A stretch of DNA of 64,000 nt from contig NZ_CANMQS010000002.1 in NCBI RefSeq assembly GCF_947500075.1, positions 372,001-436,000 on the forward strand, read 5' to 3'. Within the stretch, counting starts at the first letter, position 1, and each line of letters begins with the position of its first letter. The DNA is from an uncultured Sulfitobacter sp. GTDB lineage: Bacteria > Pseudomonadota > Alphaproteobacteria > Rhodobacterales > Rhodobacteraceae. The notes under the pieces are model-generated. The model ran no database searches, was not told where the DNA came from, and worked only from the letters and a program-made list of their open reading frames with translations. A program made the position numbers and the translations under genes. Positions 35,567 to 44,775 of the stretch are shown here, piece by piece.

Positions 35567-36590
35567 AGGTCCGCTTGTACCGTGCGCCCAGCGACGTCAG
35601 CACTTCATAGCCAATCGTGCCGGCATATTCCGCCACCGTGTCCACCGACTGATGCGCCCCCAGCATCTGCAAACTCTCAGGCTCCCCGGCGACATCCGTG
35701 ATATCCACCGTCAGCATGTCCATCGACACCCGGCCAATCACGGGCACCTTCACACCTTCCGCCGTCAACGCCGCCCGTGGCCCCATCGCGCGGATCAGAC
35801 CATCGGCATAACCGGCTGCAATCGTGGCCACTTTGGTCACCCGGTCGGCCACAAAGGCATTGCCATAGCCCACGGATTCGCCCACCTGCACCTCGCGCGT
35901 CTGAATGACCGGAATGTCCAGCGTCACCACCGGCACGGCATCCACAAACGGCAACCCGCCATACAGCCCCACACCGGGGCGCGTCAGTTCAAAATGATAG
36001 GCCGGCCCCAGCAGAATGCCCCCCGTCGCGGCCAGCGATCGCGGCACATCCACATCCTGTGTCATGCCCAGAAAGGTGTTCAGCTGTTGCGTGTTCATCG
36101 GGTGCTTGGGCTCATCGGCGCAGGCCAGATGGGACATGATCAACTCAGGCTTCTGCGCCAGTGCCAGATCGCGCAGCGCGGCCCATTCCGATGGCTCCAT
36201 CCCCAGCCGGTTCATGCCGCTGTCCAACTGGACGCCAAAGGGATGCCCCGGCAGGCTTTCCACATGGCAGAGCAACTGATCGACCGAATTGATCAACGGC
36301 ACCAGAGCGGCGGTGCGGATCACATCCGCATCCCCCGCCATATGGCCCGAGAACACATAGATCACCGGCCCCGGTCCCAGCGCGCGCCGCAGCGCCACAC
36401 CTTCCTCCGCCGCGGCCACAAAGAAATGCCGTGCCCCGGCCTTGGCCAGTGCCGGGCCGACATCGTCGATCCCCAGACCGTAGGCATCCGCCTTGACCAC
36501 CGCGCCGGTCTCCGCGCTGCCCGCGCGGTCCAGCGCGCGCCAGTTGGCCACGACAGCCGCCAGATCAATTGTCAGTTGTGCAACACTCAT
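35550..36590 (-). CDS. alr: Alanine racemase
   Basis: A 346-residue PLP enzyme interconverting L- and D-alanine for peptidoglycan. The start is ATG 36590 ([13 protein letters not shown]); the open frame continues 28 codons further up but is not protein-like. The PLP lysine is in [10 protein letters not shown] (around residue 34), and the VGLYGGLPF segment is near 229. The end matches the family (YKRTYVPHT). It overlaps pqiA by 17 bp and is probably cotranscribed with pqiA, radA, cvpA and purF. Confidence 0.95.
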   Translation of the reverse strand: MSVAQLTIDLAAVVANWRALDRAGSAETGAVVKADAYGLGIDDVGPALAKAGARHFFVAAAEEGVALRRALGPGPVIYVFSGHMAGDADVIRTAALVPLINSVDQLLCHVESLPGHPFGVQLDSGMNRLGMEPSEWAALRDLALAQKPELIMSHLACADEPKHPMNTQQLNTFLGMTQDVDVPRSLAATGGILLGPAYHFELTRPGVGLYGGLPFVDAVPVVTLDIPVIQTREVQVGESVGYGNAFVADRVTKVATIAAGYADGLIRAMGPRAALTAEGVKVPVIGRVSMDMLTVDITDVAGEPESLQMLGAHQSVDTVAEYAGTIGYEVLTSLGARYKRTYVPHT

Positions 36591-36717
36591 CCCCGGTGCT
36601 TTAGGCAATTTCCCCGCCGGGTCAAGCATCAGGTGACGTTGCGGACCGGGCCGGAATTGCCGCTTGCCCCGCACGGTTCAGCCGCTACCGTACCTATAAC
36701 CCCAGGGAGGACCCACC

Positions 36718-38043
36718 ATGACATCTGCAAAACTGACAACACTGCCCCTTGCCGTGACACTTGGCGTTGCCGCCTCCGCGCTCTGGGCGGAGAACCGCAT
36801 CGACACGCAACTGCCCTCAGCACCGGCCCTTGCGGCCTACGGCGACATGCCCGTTGGCGTGCGTCAGATTGAAATGACAAACCCCGACCAGATCAACATC
36901 CTCGCCATTGATCCCGCTGCCGACAAACCCGATCCCCTGCCGCGCTACGACCGCCCGTTGACGGTCGAGGTCTGGTATCCCGCTGCCGATGGCGCAAGCG
37001 GCGACACCACGCTCAAAGCCTTCCTGCGTGACGGCACCACCGAAGTGGACCTGCAAGGCCGCGCCATGCGTGACGCCGCGCCCGCCACGCCCGACGATGC
37101 CTATCCGCTGGTGATCATCAGCCACGGCTATCCGGGCAACCGCTTCCTGCTGAGCCATATCGCCGAGAACCTCGCGTCCAAAGGCTATGTCGTGGCCTCC
37201 ATCGACCACACCGACAGCACCTACCGCACACAGGCGGCGTTTGGATCCACACTGGTGAACCGCTCGCTCGATCAGCTTTTTGTGCTGGAGGAAATGGCCC
37301 AGATGGCGGCGGACGGCGGCGAGATGGCGGGTCTTTTTGACGCCGGCAACGCCGGGTTGATCGGCTATTCCATGGGCGGCTATGGCGCGGTGATCACCGC
37401 AGGGGGCGGCGTGACCGAAGCCTCCGTCGCTTACCCATGGGGCGGGCCGCATGGCACGCTGGGCATCCACCTTGCAGGCAGCGACAGCCACAATGCGCTG
37501 CCCGACGCGCGGATCAAGACCGCCGTGGCCTTTGGGCCGTGGGGTATGAACACGGGGTTCTGGGACGCGGACGGGCTGGCAGGGGTGCAGATCCCGATGC
37601 TGTTCATTGCCGGATCGCAGGATGATGTGTCGCTATATGAAAACGGCGTGCGCGCACTTTGGGACGGCGTCAGCAACGTCGAGGCGGCACTTCTGACATA
37701 TGAAAACGGTGGTCACAATTCCGGCGCGCCGATGCCGGCTCCCAAGGAAAGCTACTACTTCAACGAAGACAAAGGCTTCGACATCTCCGAACACTACAGC
37801 GACCCGGTCTGGGACAGTGCGCGCATGAACAACATCGCGCAGCATTTCGTCACCGCCTGGATGGACCGCCACCTGAAGACGGACGCCGAAGCGGCAAGCT
37901 ATCTTGAGTTGGTAGAGAATTCCAACGACGGTGTCTGGTCCAAGGAAGACGACGGGACCGAGAAGGAGGATCACTCCTACTGGAAAGGCTTCGCCGAAGG
38001 CACAGCCAAGGGTCTGCGCTATGAAGTGAAAGTGCCGCAATAA
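36718..38043 (+). CDS. Secreted alpha/beta hydrolase (PAF-acetylhydrolase/dienelactone hydrolase-like)
   Basis: A 441-residue hydrolase with an N-terminal Sec signal peptide (MTSAKLTTLPLAVTLGVAAS, cleavage probably after ALWA). The strand-turn VIISHGYPGNR (around residue 139) forms the oxyanion region, and the nucleophile elbow GYSMGGYG places Ser218. An Asp and His follow (LFIAGSQDDV; YENGGHNSG). The C-terminal ~90 residues are acidic. Substrate is unknown. It is transcribed alone between two minus-strand genes, with a GGGAGGA ribosome site before ATG 36718. Confidence 0.88.
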   Translation: MTSAKLTTLPLAVTLGVAASALWAENRIDTQLPSAPALAAYGDMPVGVRQIEMTNPDQINILAIDPAADKPDPLPRYDRPLTVEVWYPAADGASGDTTLKAFLRDGTTEVDLQGRAMRDAAPATPDDAYPLVIISHGYPGNRFLLSHIAENLASKGYVVASIDHTDSTYRTQAAFGSTLVNRSLDQLFVLEEMAQMAADGGEMAGLFDAGNAGLIGYSMGGYGAVITAGGGVTEASVAYPWGGPHGTLGIHLAGSDSHNALPDARIKTAVAFGPWGMNTGFWDADGLAGVQIPMLFIAGSQDDVSLYENGVRALWDGVSNVEAALLTYENGGHNSGAPMPAPKESYYFNEDKGFDISEHYSDPVWDSARMNNIAQHFVTAWMDRHLKTDAEAASYLELVENSNDGVWSKEDDGTEKEDHSYWKGFAEGTAKGLRYEVKVPQ

Positions 38044-38121
38044 GGCGCTGCCTCCGCGCGCGTTAACCTTAAGAGCGCGGTGTAAGTCTAGGCTGCACAG
38101 CGATTAATTAAGGGTTAAAAC

Positions 38122-38139
38122 CTGTCCCCGCGGGGACAG
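38122..38139. terminator. Possible bidirectional terminator (18-bp perfect palindrome)
   Basis: CTGTCCCCGCGGGGACAG is a perfect palindrome between two convergent genes. On the minus strand it is followed by GGTTTTAA. The T-tract is weak, so termination is probable but not certain. Confidence 0.5.
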
Positions 38140-38149
38140 ATTGGCAAAA

Positions 38150-39205
38150 TCAGGCGGGCATCTGCTGCGTTGCGCAGTGGATGCCGCCGCCCAACTCCCC
38201 CAGCACATCGACGTTCAGCGTGATCACCTCGCGTCCCGGATAATGTCGTTGCAGGGCCTCCACCGCGATGGTGTCTGCTGTCTCATCTCCAAATTGCGCG
38301 GCAATCACCGCGCCGTTGCAGACGTAGTAATTGGCGTAGGAGGCGACAAATTCAATCGACGCGACCCGGCGGATTTCAGGCTCCGGAATGACGTCGATCT
38401 CAAGGCCTGCGGCTTTGAGCGCGTCATGGGTCTCCAGCGCGGCCAGATGAAAGGGGTCGTCGGTCACAGGTGCATCCGGCAGGTTCATCAACACGCGGCC
38501 CGGTCCGGTGAAACGGGCAAGGGCGTCGATGTGGTAGTCGGTGATGTCCTCCCCGTAGACCCCGCGCGCCCAGATCATCCGCTCCGCCCCGTAGGCGGCC
38601 AGCAGGCGGTCTTCGACCTGACCCCGGCTCAGCCCCGGATTGCGGTTGGGGTTCACCCAGGAACTTTCATGGGCCATCAGCAGGCCGTGGCCGTCATGTT
38701 CGACCCCGCCGGGCTCGCCCTTCAGACCGCTGTCGATCAGCGGAATGCCCATCCGGGCGGCCACGCGCGCCGCGACCTGACCATCATGGCGGTGCTGCTG
38801 CTTGTTCCCCCAACCGTTGAATTGAATGTGGCTGACCACCAATTCCCCATCCTGAAAGGCAAAAAGCGGGCCTGCGTCCCGCGCCCAGAGGTCTTCGGTG
38901 GGCACGTCCCACAGGGTCACGGCATCGCTGAGCCATTTGCGGGCGGTGGCGTGCTGCGCGGCATCGGCCAGCAGAATCACCGGCTCAAACTGCGCGATGG
39001 TATTGGCGATATCGGCAATGGTCCGCTGCGCCATGCGCAGGAAAACCCTGTCCCCATAGACCGGCAGGCTGCTGGGCCACATCATGAAGGTCTGCGCATG
39101 GGGTGCTTCTTCGGGCGGGATATGGAGCGGTGATCCGGCCATGGCAGACCCCTTTGCTGTAACGCCAAATGCAGCCGCGCCAAGCATCAGGTCACGGCGG
39201 CGCAT
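38150..39205 (-). CDS. Exported agmatine deiminase-like (peptidylarginine deiminase family) protein
   Basis: A 351-residue protein of the agmatine deiminase/porphyromonas-type peptidylarginine deiminase family. The catalytic Cys lies in GGGIHCATQQMP near the C-terminus, with EHDGHGLL (around 170) and WARDAGPLF (around 107) as further active-site segments. The N-terminus (MRRRDLMLGAAAFG...SAMA) is a twin-arginine-type signal, so the enzyme is probably exported folded, unlike cytoplasmic AguA. The start shares one base with the dnaB stop (TGATG). Confidence 0.9.
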   Translation of the reverse strand: MRRRDLMLGAAAFGVTAKGSAMAGSPLHIPPEEAPHAQTFMMWPSSLPVYGDRVFLRMAQRTIADIANTIAQFEPVILLADAAQHATARKWLSDAVTLWDVPTEDLWARDAGPLFAFQDGELVVSHIQFNGWGNKQQHRHDGQVAARVAARMGIPLIDSGLKGEPGGVEHDGHGLLMAHESSWVNPNRNPGLSRGQVEDRLLAAYGAERMIWARGVYGEDITDYHIDALARFTGPGRVLMNLPDAPVTDDPFHLAALETHDALKAAGLEIDVIPEPEIRRVASIEFVASYANYYVCNGAVIAAQFGDETADTIAVEALQRHYPGREVITLNVDVLGELGGGIHCATQQMPA

Positions 39206-40701
39206 CAGAACTCCTGTTCGTCGCCGCCCTGCTGCCAGGGTTTGACGAGGTTGCCAAAGCGGGTGAAGCGGCCCTCAAAGCTGAGATCCACTGTCCCGAT
39301 GGGGCCGTGACGCTGTTTGCCGATGACCACCTCGGCGCGGCCGTGCAGGCGCTCCATCTCTTCCTGCCAGGCGGCCATGGCTTCCAGATCGTGATCGCCG
39401 GGTTTTTCGCGCTCTTTGTAGTATTCTTCGCGGAAGACGAACATCACCACATCGGCATCCTGTTCGATGGAGCCGGATTCGCGCAGGTCTGAAAGCTGCG
39501 GACGCTTGTCCTCGCGGTTTTCCACCTGACGGCTGAGCTGCGAGAGGGCGATGACGGGGATGTCGAGTTCTTTGGCGATGGCCTTGAGACCCATGGTGAT
39601 TTCGGAGATTTCATTCACCCGGTTTTCAGATTTGCCGGTGCCGCGCACCAGCTGGAGGTAGTCCACGATCAGCACATCAAGGCCATGGGTCCGTTTCAAA
39701 CGACGCGCGCGGGCGGCGAGTTGGGAGATCGGCAGGGCGGGTGTGTCGTCGATAAAAAGCGGGCAGGCTTCCAGCGCTTTGGCGGCGTCGACGAAGCGGC
39801 GGAATTCGACTTCGGTCATGTCGCCGGAGCGGATTTGCTGGGAGGGGATTTCTGCGGCTTCGGACAGGATACGGGCAGCAAGCTGTTCGGCGCTCATCTC
39901 AAGCGAGTAGAAGCCCACGACGCCGCCGTCGATGGCGCCTTCGGAGCCGTCGGCGGTCACGCCGCGTTTGTAGGCTTTGGCGACGTTGAAGGCGATGTTG
40001 GTGGCAAGCGAGGTTTTCCCCATCGAGGGACGCCCTGCGAGGATCAACAAGTCAGAGCGGTGCAAACCACCGAGTTTCTTGTCCATGTCGATCAGGCCGG
40101 TGGAGACACCCGAGAGGCCACCGTCACGCTGATAGGCCGCGTTGGCGACATTCACCGCGTCTGTTACCGCTTTGAGAAAGCTTTGAAATCCGCTTTCGAC
40201 CTGGCCTTGTTCCGCGAGCTTGTAGAGCTGCTGTTCGGCTTCGACAATCTGCTCACGCGGCTCGGAAGAGACATCCACCGTGGCGGCTTTGGCAGAGATG
40301 TCGCGGCCCAGTTGAATGAGGTCCCGCCGCACCGCCAGATCGTAGATCATCTGCGCATAATCGCGCACCGCAAAGGCAGAGATCGCGGCCCCCGCAAGGC
40401 GCGCAAGATAGGCCGGACCGCCAAGTTCCTTGAGGCCTTCGTCCTCCTCCATGAATGCCTTGAGCGTCACGGGAGAAGCGAGATTGTTCTTGGCAATCCG
40501 CTGGGAGGCGATGTCAAAGATCCGCGCGTGCACGGGGTCATAGAAATGCTTCGGCCCGATGATGGAGGCCACCCGGTCGTAGATGTCATTGTTGGTGAGA
40601 ATCGCCCCCAGAAGCTGCTGTTCCGCCTCGATGGAATGCGGCATCGTATCTGGGGCCTGCACAGCGATATCGGTCGCGTTCAGCGATGTAATCTCGTTCA
40701 T
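39205..40701 (-). CDS. dnaB: Replicative DNA helicase DnaB
   Basis: A 498-residue hexameric helicase of the replication fork. The N-terminal domain (PHSIEAEQQLLGAILTNND) is joined to the RecA-like domain with Walker A GRPSMGKTS (around residue 224) and Walker B VLIVDYLQLVRG (around 345). No intein is present and length is normal. A DnaA-box match lies 70 bp upstream of the start codon. Confidence 0.97.
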   Translation of the reverse strand: MNEITSLNATDIAVQAPDTMPHSIEAEQQLLGAILTNNDIYDRVASIIGPKHFYDPVHARIFDIASQRIAKNNLASPVTLKAFMEEDEGLKELGGPAYLARLAGAAISAFAVRDYAQMIYDLAVRRDLIQLGRDISAKAATVDVSSEPREQIVEAEQQLYKLAEQGQVESGFQSFLKAVTDAVNVANAAYQRDGGLSGVSTGLIDMDKKLGGLHRSDLLILAGRPSMGKTSLATNIAFNVAKAYKRGVTADGSEGAIDGGVVGFYSLEMSAEQLAARILSEAAEIPSQQIRSGDMTEVEFRRFVDAAKALEACPLFIDDTPALPISQLAARARRLKRTHGLDVLIVDYLQLVRGTGKSENRVNEISEITMGLKAIAKELDIPVIALSQLSRQVENREDKRPQLSDLRESGSIEQDADVVMFVFREEYYKEREKPGDHDLEAMAAWQEEMERLHGRAEVVIGKQRHGPIGTVDLSFEGRFTRFGNLVKPWQQGGDEQEF

Positions 40702-40770
40702 TGTCTCACCCGTTTCTTGCCCTTTAACAGGTCTTAACGAGGCGCGGGCTGCTGCGCAAAATGTATAACC

Positions 40771-40779
40771 TGTGGATAA
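40771..40779 (-). promoter_or_regulatory. DnaA-box match upstream of dnaB
   Basis: The minus strand reads TTATCCACA, an exact DnaA-box consensus, 70 bp before the dnaB start. A weaker relative (TGTGGATGC on the plus strand) lies at 40786-40794. Between the box and dnaB the minus strand reads GGTTATACATTTT, which could hold a -10 element. Confidence 0.5.
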
Positions 40780-40848
40780 GCCGGTTTGTGGATGCCGGGG
40801 CTACATCTTGCGATTTTTGAGGTGTGTCTGTCAAGATTTAGAGGGAGA

Positions 40849-41526
40849 TCAGCGGGTTCTTGCGTCTTGCCAGTCTTTGGGGGCGTGCAGGAATTTTTCA
40901 ACCTCTGTAAGCGTCGCCTCATTGAAAGCGCCTTGCGCTTTCGCTTCGGCCAGAACGTCCCACCAGGTGCACAGATGGTGCAGTGTAACGCCGTGATCGC
41001 CCAAGGTTTTTGTCGTTTCCGGGAAGATGTCATAGTAGAAGATGACGGCGGTATGCCCGCAGGTGGCACCCGTCTCGCGGATGGCATCGACAAAGCTGAG
41101 TTTCGAGCCGCCATCGGTGGTCAGATCCTCGACCAGCAGCACGCGCTGGCCTTCCGTCATCACCCCTTCGATACGGGCGTTGCGGCCGTATCCCTTGGGT
41201 TTCTTGCGCACATAGGTCATGGGCAGCGCCATGCGTTCGGCCACCAGAGCGCCGAAGGGGATGCCTGCGGTCTCCCCGCCTGCGACGTTGTCGAAGGCCT
41301 CAAACCCTGCGTTGCGCATCACGGTGACGGTCAGGAAATCCATCAGCGTGGCGCGGATGCGGGGGAAGGAGATCAGCTTGCGGCAGTCGATGTAGGTCGG
41401 GCTGGGCAGGCCGGAGGCGAGGGTGAAAGGCTCATCCGCGTTGAAATGCACGGCTTCGATTTCCAGCAGCATACGGGCGGTGAGGCGGGCCATTTCATCG
41501 GCGGTGGGGAAGCTGGTGGGGATCAT
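40849..41526 (-). CDS. pyrE: Orotate phosphoribosyltransferase
   Basis: A 225-residue enzyme converting orotate and PRPP to OMP in pyrimidine synthesis. The PRPP-binding loop [14 protein letters not shown] is near residues 123-136, and [17 protein letters not shown] near 99-115 is the flexible catalytic loop. Length is normal. It is downstream of pyrC with repeat copy B in the 79-bp gap. Confidence 0.95.
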   Translation of the reverse strand: MIPTSFPTADEMARLTARMLLEIEAVHFNADEPFTLASGLPSPTYIDCRKLISFPRIRATLMDFLTVTVMRNAGFEAFDNVAGGETAGIPFGALVAERMALPMTYVRKKPKGYGRNARIEGVMTEGQRVLLVEDLTTDGGSKLSFVDAIRETGATCGHTAVIFYYDIFPETTKTLGDHGVTLHHLCTWWDVLAEAKAQGAFNEATLTEVEKFLHAPKDWQDARTR

Positions 41527-41562
41527 TGCAGCGGGGTCCTTGTGGTGAGGGGGCGCCGGAAG

Positions 41563-41604
41563 AGATTTCAGGCCTCCGGCGGGGTTTTTTGAACCATTTG
41601 GAAG
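41563..41604 (-). repeat. Dispersed repeat (CTTCCAAATGG family), copy B
   Basis: Read on the minus strand it starts CTTCCAAATGG directly after the pyrC stop and continues with an A-run, CCCCGCCGGAGGC and TGAAATCT, matching copy A at 30734-30776. It occupies most of the pyrC-pyrE gap. Confidence 0.8.
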
Positions 41605-41605
41605 A

Positions 41606-42640
41606 TCAGGTCACGCGCCAATGGAGCGGCATGTCCGGGTCGAAGACGGTGACGGGGCCGTCGGGGGTGTCGATGTGGTCGGGGTATGTCGGGCGTTCGC
41701 GGGTGAGGGTGATGGTGTCCGCGTTCACCGGCAGGCCGTAGAAGGCGGGGCCGTTGCGGGAGGTGAAGGTTTCCAGGTGGTCGAGGGCGCCTTCCTGCTC
41801 AAACACTTCGGCCAGAATGGAGAGCGTGTTGGGTGCGGTGAAGCAGCCGGCGCAGCCGCAGGGCTGGAGTTTGCGTGCGTCGGTGTGGGGGGCGCTGTCG
41901 GTGCCGAGGAAGAAGCGCGCGTCGCCGGAGGTGGCGGCGGCACGCAGGGCAAGGCGGTGGGATTCGCGTTTGGCCACGGGCAGGCAGTAGTAATGCGGGC
42001 GGATGCCACCGGCGAGGATGTGGTTGCGGTTGATCACCAGGTGGTGCGTGGTGATCGTCGCGGCAAGATTGGTGTCATTGGCATGCACGTAGTCGACGGC
42101 GTTGGCGGTGGTGATGTGTTCCATGATCACGCGCAGGTCGGGGTGTTGGCGGCGGATCGGGTCGAGGACGCGGTCGATGAAGACGGCTTCGCGGTCGAAG
42201 ATGTCGATGTCGGGGTCGGTGACTTCGCCGTGGCAGCACAGCGGCAGGCCGATGGCGGCCATACGTTCGAGGACGGGCGCGACCCTGTCAAAATTGGTCA
42301 CGCCGCTGGCGGAATTAGTGGTGGCGCCTGCGGGGTAGAGTTTGACGGCATGCACGAGGCCCGAGGCATGGGCGGCTGCGACGTCATCCGCGTCGGTGTC
42401 TTCGGTGAGGTAGAGCGTCATCAGCGGGGTGAACGCCGCGCCCTCGGGCAGGGCGGCCATGATGCGGGCGTGATAGGCCTGCGCATCGGCCAGCGTGACC
42501 ACGGGCGGCACCAGATTGGGCATGATGATCGCACGGGCGAAATGGGCGGTGGTGTGGGGCAGCACGGCGCGCAGCATATCGCCATCGCGCAGGTGCAGGT
42601 GCCAGTCATCGGGGCGGCGCAGGGTCAGGGTATCACTCAT
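41606..42640 (-). CDS. pyrC: Dihydroorotase
   Basis: A 344-residue zinc amidohydrolase closing carbamoyl-aspartate to dihydroorotate. The metal motif HLHLRDGD is at residues 13-20, [11 protein letters not shown] contains the bridging lysine (around 98), CCHGEV and EHITT carry further ligands, and GTDSAPH (around 248) the catalytic Asp. It is the type I-short (E. coli-like) form. It precedes pyrE, giving a two-gene pyrimidine unit. Confidence 0.96.
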   Translation of the reverse strand: MSDTLTLRRPDDWHLHLRDGDMLRAVLPHTTAHFARAIIMPNLVPPVVTLADAQAYHARIMAALPEGAAFTPLMTLYLTEDTDADDVAAAHASGLVHAVKLYPAGATTNSASGVTNFDRVAPVLERMAAIGLPLCCHGEVTDPDIDIFDREAVFIDRVLDPIRRQHPDLRVIMEHITTANAVDYVHANDTNLAATITTHHLVINRNHILAGGIRPHYYCLPVAKRESHRLALRAAATSGDARFFLGTDSAPHTDARKLQPCGCAGCFTAPNTLSILAEVFEQEGALDHLETFTSRNGPAFYGLPVNADTITLTRERPTYPDHIDTPDGPVTVFDPDMPLHWRVT

Positions 42641-42681
42641 GGCGACCGGGCTAGCACGGAGGCGTGCAGGGCGCCAGAGTG

Positions 42682-43617
42682 TTAGGCGTTCTCCGCGATG
42701 CGGGCTTCGATTTCAGCGAGGCGTTTGCCGAATTTGGGCGCGCGCATGCGGCTGGTCACGTTGCGGCAGACCATGGCGGCCAGGTGATCGCGGCCTTCGG
42801 CTTCGAGCGCGCCCAGAAGGCAACGCAGATAGGTGCGGTAGTCGCGGCGGGCGCGGAAGATGCGGGCAAAGGCAACCGGGTCGAGGCGGTCTTCGGCCAC
42901 GGCCAGCAGCAGCGGCACCCATTGGTTCATCTCCAGAAGGTCGGTTTGCAGCGCGTCGCCCATGAAGCGCATGCGGTGTTTGGTGACATTGGCGCGGGTA
43001 AACAGGGCGGCGTGCATCGCATCAAGCTGTTCGCGCGGGTCATAGAGGATATGGGCGCTGTGGGCCGCGTCCAGCATGTCCGGCGCATAGCCGTAGCGCG
43101 TGGTGAAATCGCAGGCGCGCAGCGGTGTGAAACGCGGATCCCATTCGGTGAGGCGGGCATCAAGCGTTGCCTGCGGCTGGATCGCCAGCACCCGCGCGCC
43201 TGGGGACGCCACGGAATAGGCAGCGGCGGCATAGGCACAGGGACCGGCGCCGTAGAAAACCACGGTGTCGAATTCATCGAAGAACCCGTCATCGACGAGG
43301 CGGTCAAAGAACGCATAGACTGCCGGATCCCGGAACCATGTATCCCCGTCACTGCCGACACACAGATGCGACCAATGGTGCGCCTTGAGCATGTCCCAGC
43401 CCAGAGGTTGTGCCAGATCGGAAAGGGCATGAATGCCCTGCATCGTCTCGAAGGTGACCAACAGGGTGGCGCCGTCTTCGGCGAAGGCGGCGAAATGGCG
43501 GGGGCCCAGCGTCTGGAAAAAACCGTCTTCCTCCGTCACCTCGGCAACCGCTTCCAGCCAGTCTGCGCGCGGCAGATCGGTCAGTGACGTGTCGAGCGTT
43601 GTGGTCTGGTCTTTCAT
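42682..43617 (-). CDS. Hydrolase-fold-like protein of the glycan cluster, probable loss of nucleophile
   Basis: A 311-residue protein starting at ATG 43617 ([11 protein letters not shown]) after GAGGA. A central segment ([19 protein letters not shown]) has the position and rhythm of an alpha/beta-hydrolase nucleophile elbow, but the expected Ser is absent (GAGPCA where related proteins would have GSSMGG). Related Roseobacter proteins are, to my recollection, often given uncertain names. No signal peptide is present. It follows a run of glycosyltransferases in the same direction, so a role in glycan or capsule handling is plausible. The function is not known. Confidence 0.65.
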   Translation of the reverse strand: MKDQTTTLDTSLTDLPRADWLEAVAEVTEEDGFFQTLGPRHFAAFAEDGATLLVTFETMQGIHALSDLAQPLGWDMLKAHHWSHLCVGSDGDTWFRDPAVYAFFDRLVDDGFFDEFDTVVFYGAGPCAYAAAAYSVASPGARVLAIQPQATLDARLTEWDPRFTPLRACDFTTRYGYAPDMLDAAHSAHILYDPREQLDAMHAALFTRANVTKHRMRFMGDALQTDLLEMNQWVPLLLAVAEDRLDPVAFARIFRARRDYRTYLRCLLGALEAEGRDHLAAMVCRNVTSRMRAPKFGKRLAEIEARIAENA

Positions 43618-43722
43618 CACTCGGTCCTCGGGTCCCATGTCGCCTGCTTGTCGCGCGTGCTGACGCTCGTGCAATATTAGTAGAATAAGGCGAGAATGTG
43701 GAGAAAAGACAAGGGGAGCGGG

Positions 43723-44772
43723 TCAATTCCGCGCGTTTTGCCGCCCGAGGTTGGCGTGGTGGGTCAGGAACCGCGCGGCATTGAGCGGGATCGGTTGCGA
43801 CGGCGGTGTCATCATCAGCCGTCCAAAGAGCGCGCGGTAGGGTTCGTCCTGCATCAGGTCAAGGAAACGCGCCTTGCGCCATTTCACAGCGTTTTCATGG
43901 AGTTGCGCGAGCGTTTCGTCAGACTTGAGCTGCGCCAGCGCGCTGTTGCGGGCAGGTGCCAGGCTGCTGATGGAGGTGTCTGTGTCGGTGTTGAAGTTCC
44001 GCTCCACCCAGTAGTCGAGGCCGAGGGTGTCTGCCTCATGCACGGCGCGGCCACGGGCGGCTTTCAGCACATAGCTCTCTGCGGCGCCAAGGGGATAGTG
44101 ATTCAACTGCGCCAGACCGTAATTGTCGCGGCCATAGGTGGAGAAGATGCGCGCGGTGCGGAACTGCGGGGGCAGGGCGCGGCCGTGGCTGTCAAACCAC
44201 CGGGCGTCTGACAGTTTGGCGTCATCGGGGTCGCGGGGGCGGTGCACGCCGGGTTTGCGGTAGGTGCCATCGTTTTTGTAGAGGGTCTTGAACATCGCCG
44301 CGCGCCACGGCCAGTGCATGACAGCGGGGGCGCAACGGGTGAAGGTATCCGTGACGGGGGTGTCCTGGTAGCGGACCTGGCCCGAGAAGCCAAAAAGCCG
44401 CCATGTGAGCGTGATGGCGGTGGCATCGGGCAGGGCGGCATGCAGGGCAGACAGGGTATGATCGCCGGTGTGGATGTTGACGAATTCGTCCACATCAAGG
44501 GGCAGGATCCAGTCGGCTTGCCTGGTGAGCGGGTGTTTGGCGGCAGCCTTGAGGGCGGTGAACTGGATACCGCCTTTGTCGTAGGGGCCGTCGTTGGGCA
44601 CGTGAGTGAGGTGGCCGAGGGTTTCGAGCCGGTCGAGCATCGTATCGGTGCCGTCCTGACAATCGTTTGAAAAGACGAGGAAATCCGTGAACCCGACGGC
44701 GCGGTGATGGGCGAGCCATTCGAGCAGAAAGGCGGCCTCGTTCCGGACGCAGAGGATGGCGAGGTGGCGCAC
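43723..44772 (-). CDS. Glycosyltransferase family 2 protein (DxDEF type)
   Basis: A 349-residue GT2-like enzyme. CVRNEAAFLLEWLAHHRAVG (residues about 8-27), FSNDCQDGTD and PLDVDEFVNIHTGD (around 88) are the family motifs; DVDE should bind the metal and nucleotide sugar. It starts with GTG 44772, 3 bp after the stop of the 785-residue glycosyltransferase, so the two are cotranscribed. Donor and acceptor are unknown. Confidence 0.85.
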   Translation of the reverse strand: MRHLAILCVRNEAAFLLEWLAHHRAVGFTDFLVFSNDCQDGTDTMLDRLETLGHLTHVPNDGPYDKGGIQFTALKAAAKHPLTRQADWILPLDVDEFVNIHTGDHTLSALHAALPDATAITLTWRLFGFSGQVRYQDTPVTDTFTRCAPAVMHWPWRAAMFKTLYKNDGTYRKPGVHRPRDPDDAKLSDARWFDSHGRALPPQFRTARIFSTYGRDNYGLAQLNHYPLGAAESYVLKAARGRAVHEADTLGLDYWVERNFNTDTDTSISSLAPARNSALAQLKSDETLAQLHENAVKWRKARFLDLMQDEPYRALFGRLMMTPPSQPIPLNAARFLTHHANLGRQNARN

Positions 44773-44775
44773 CTG

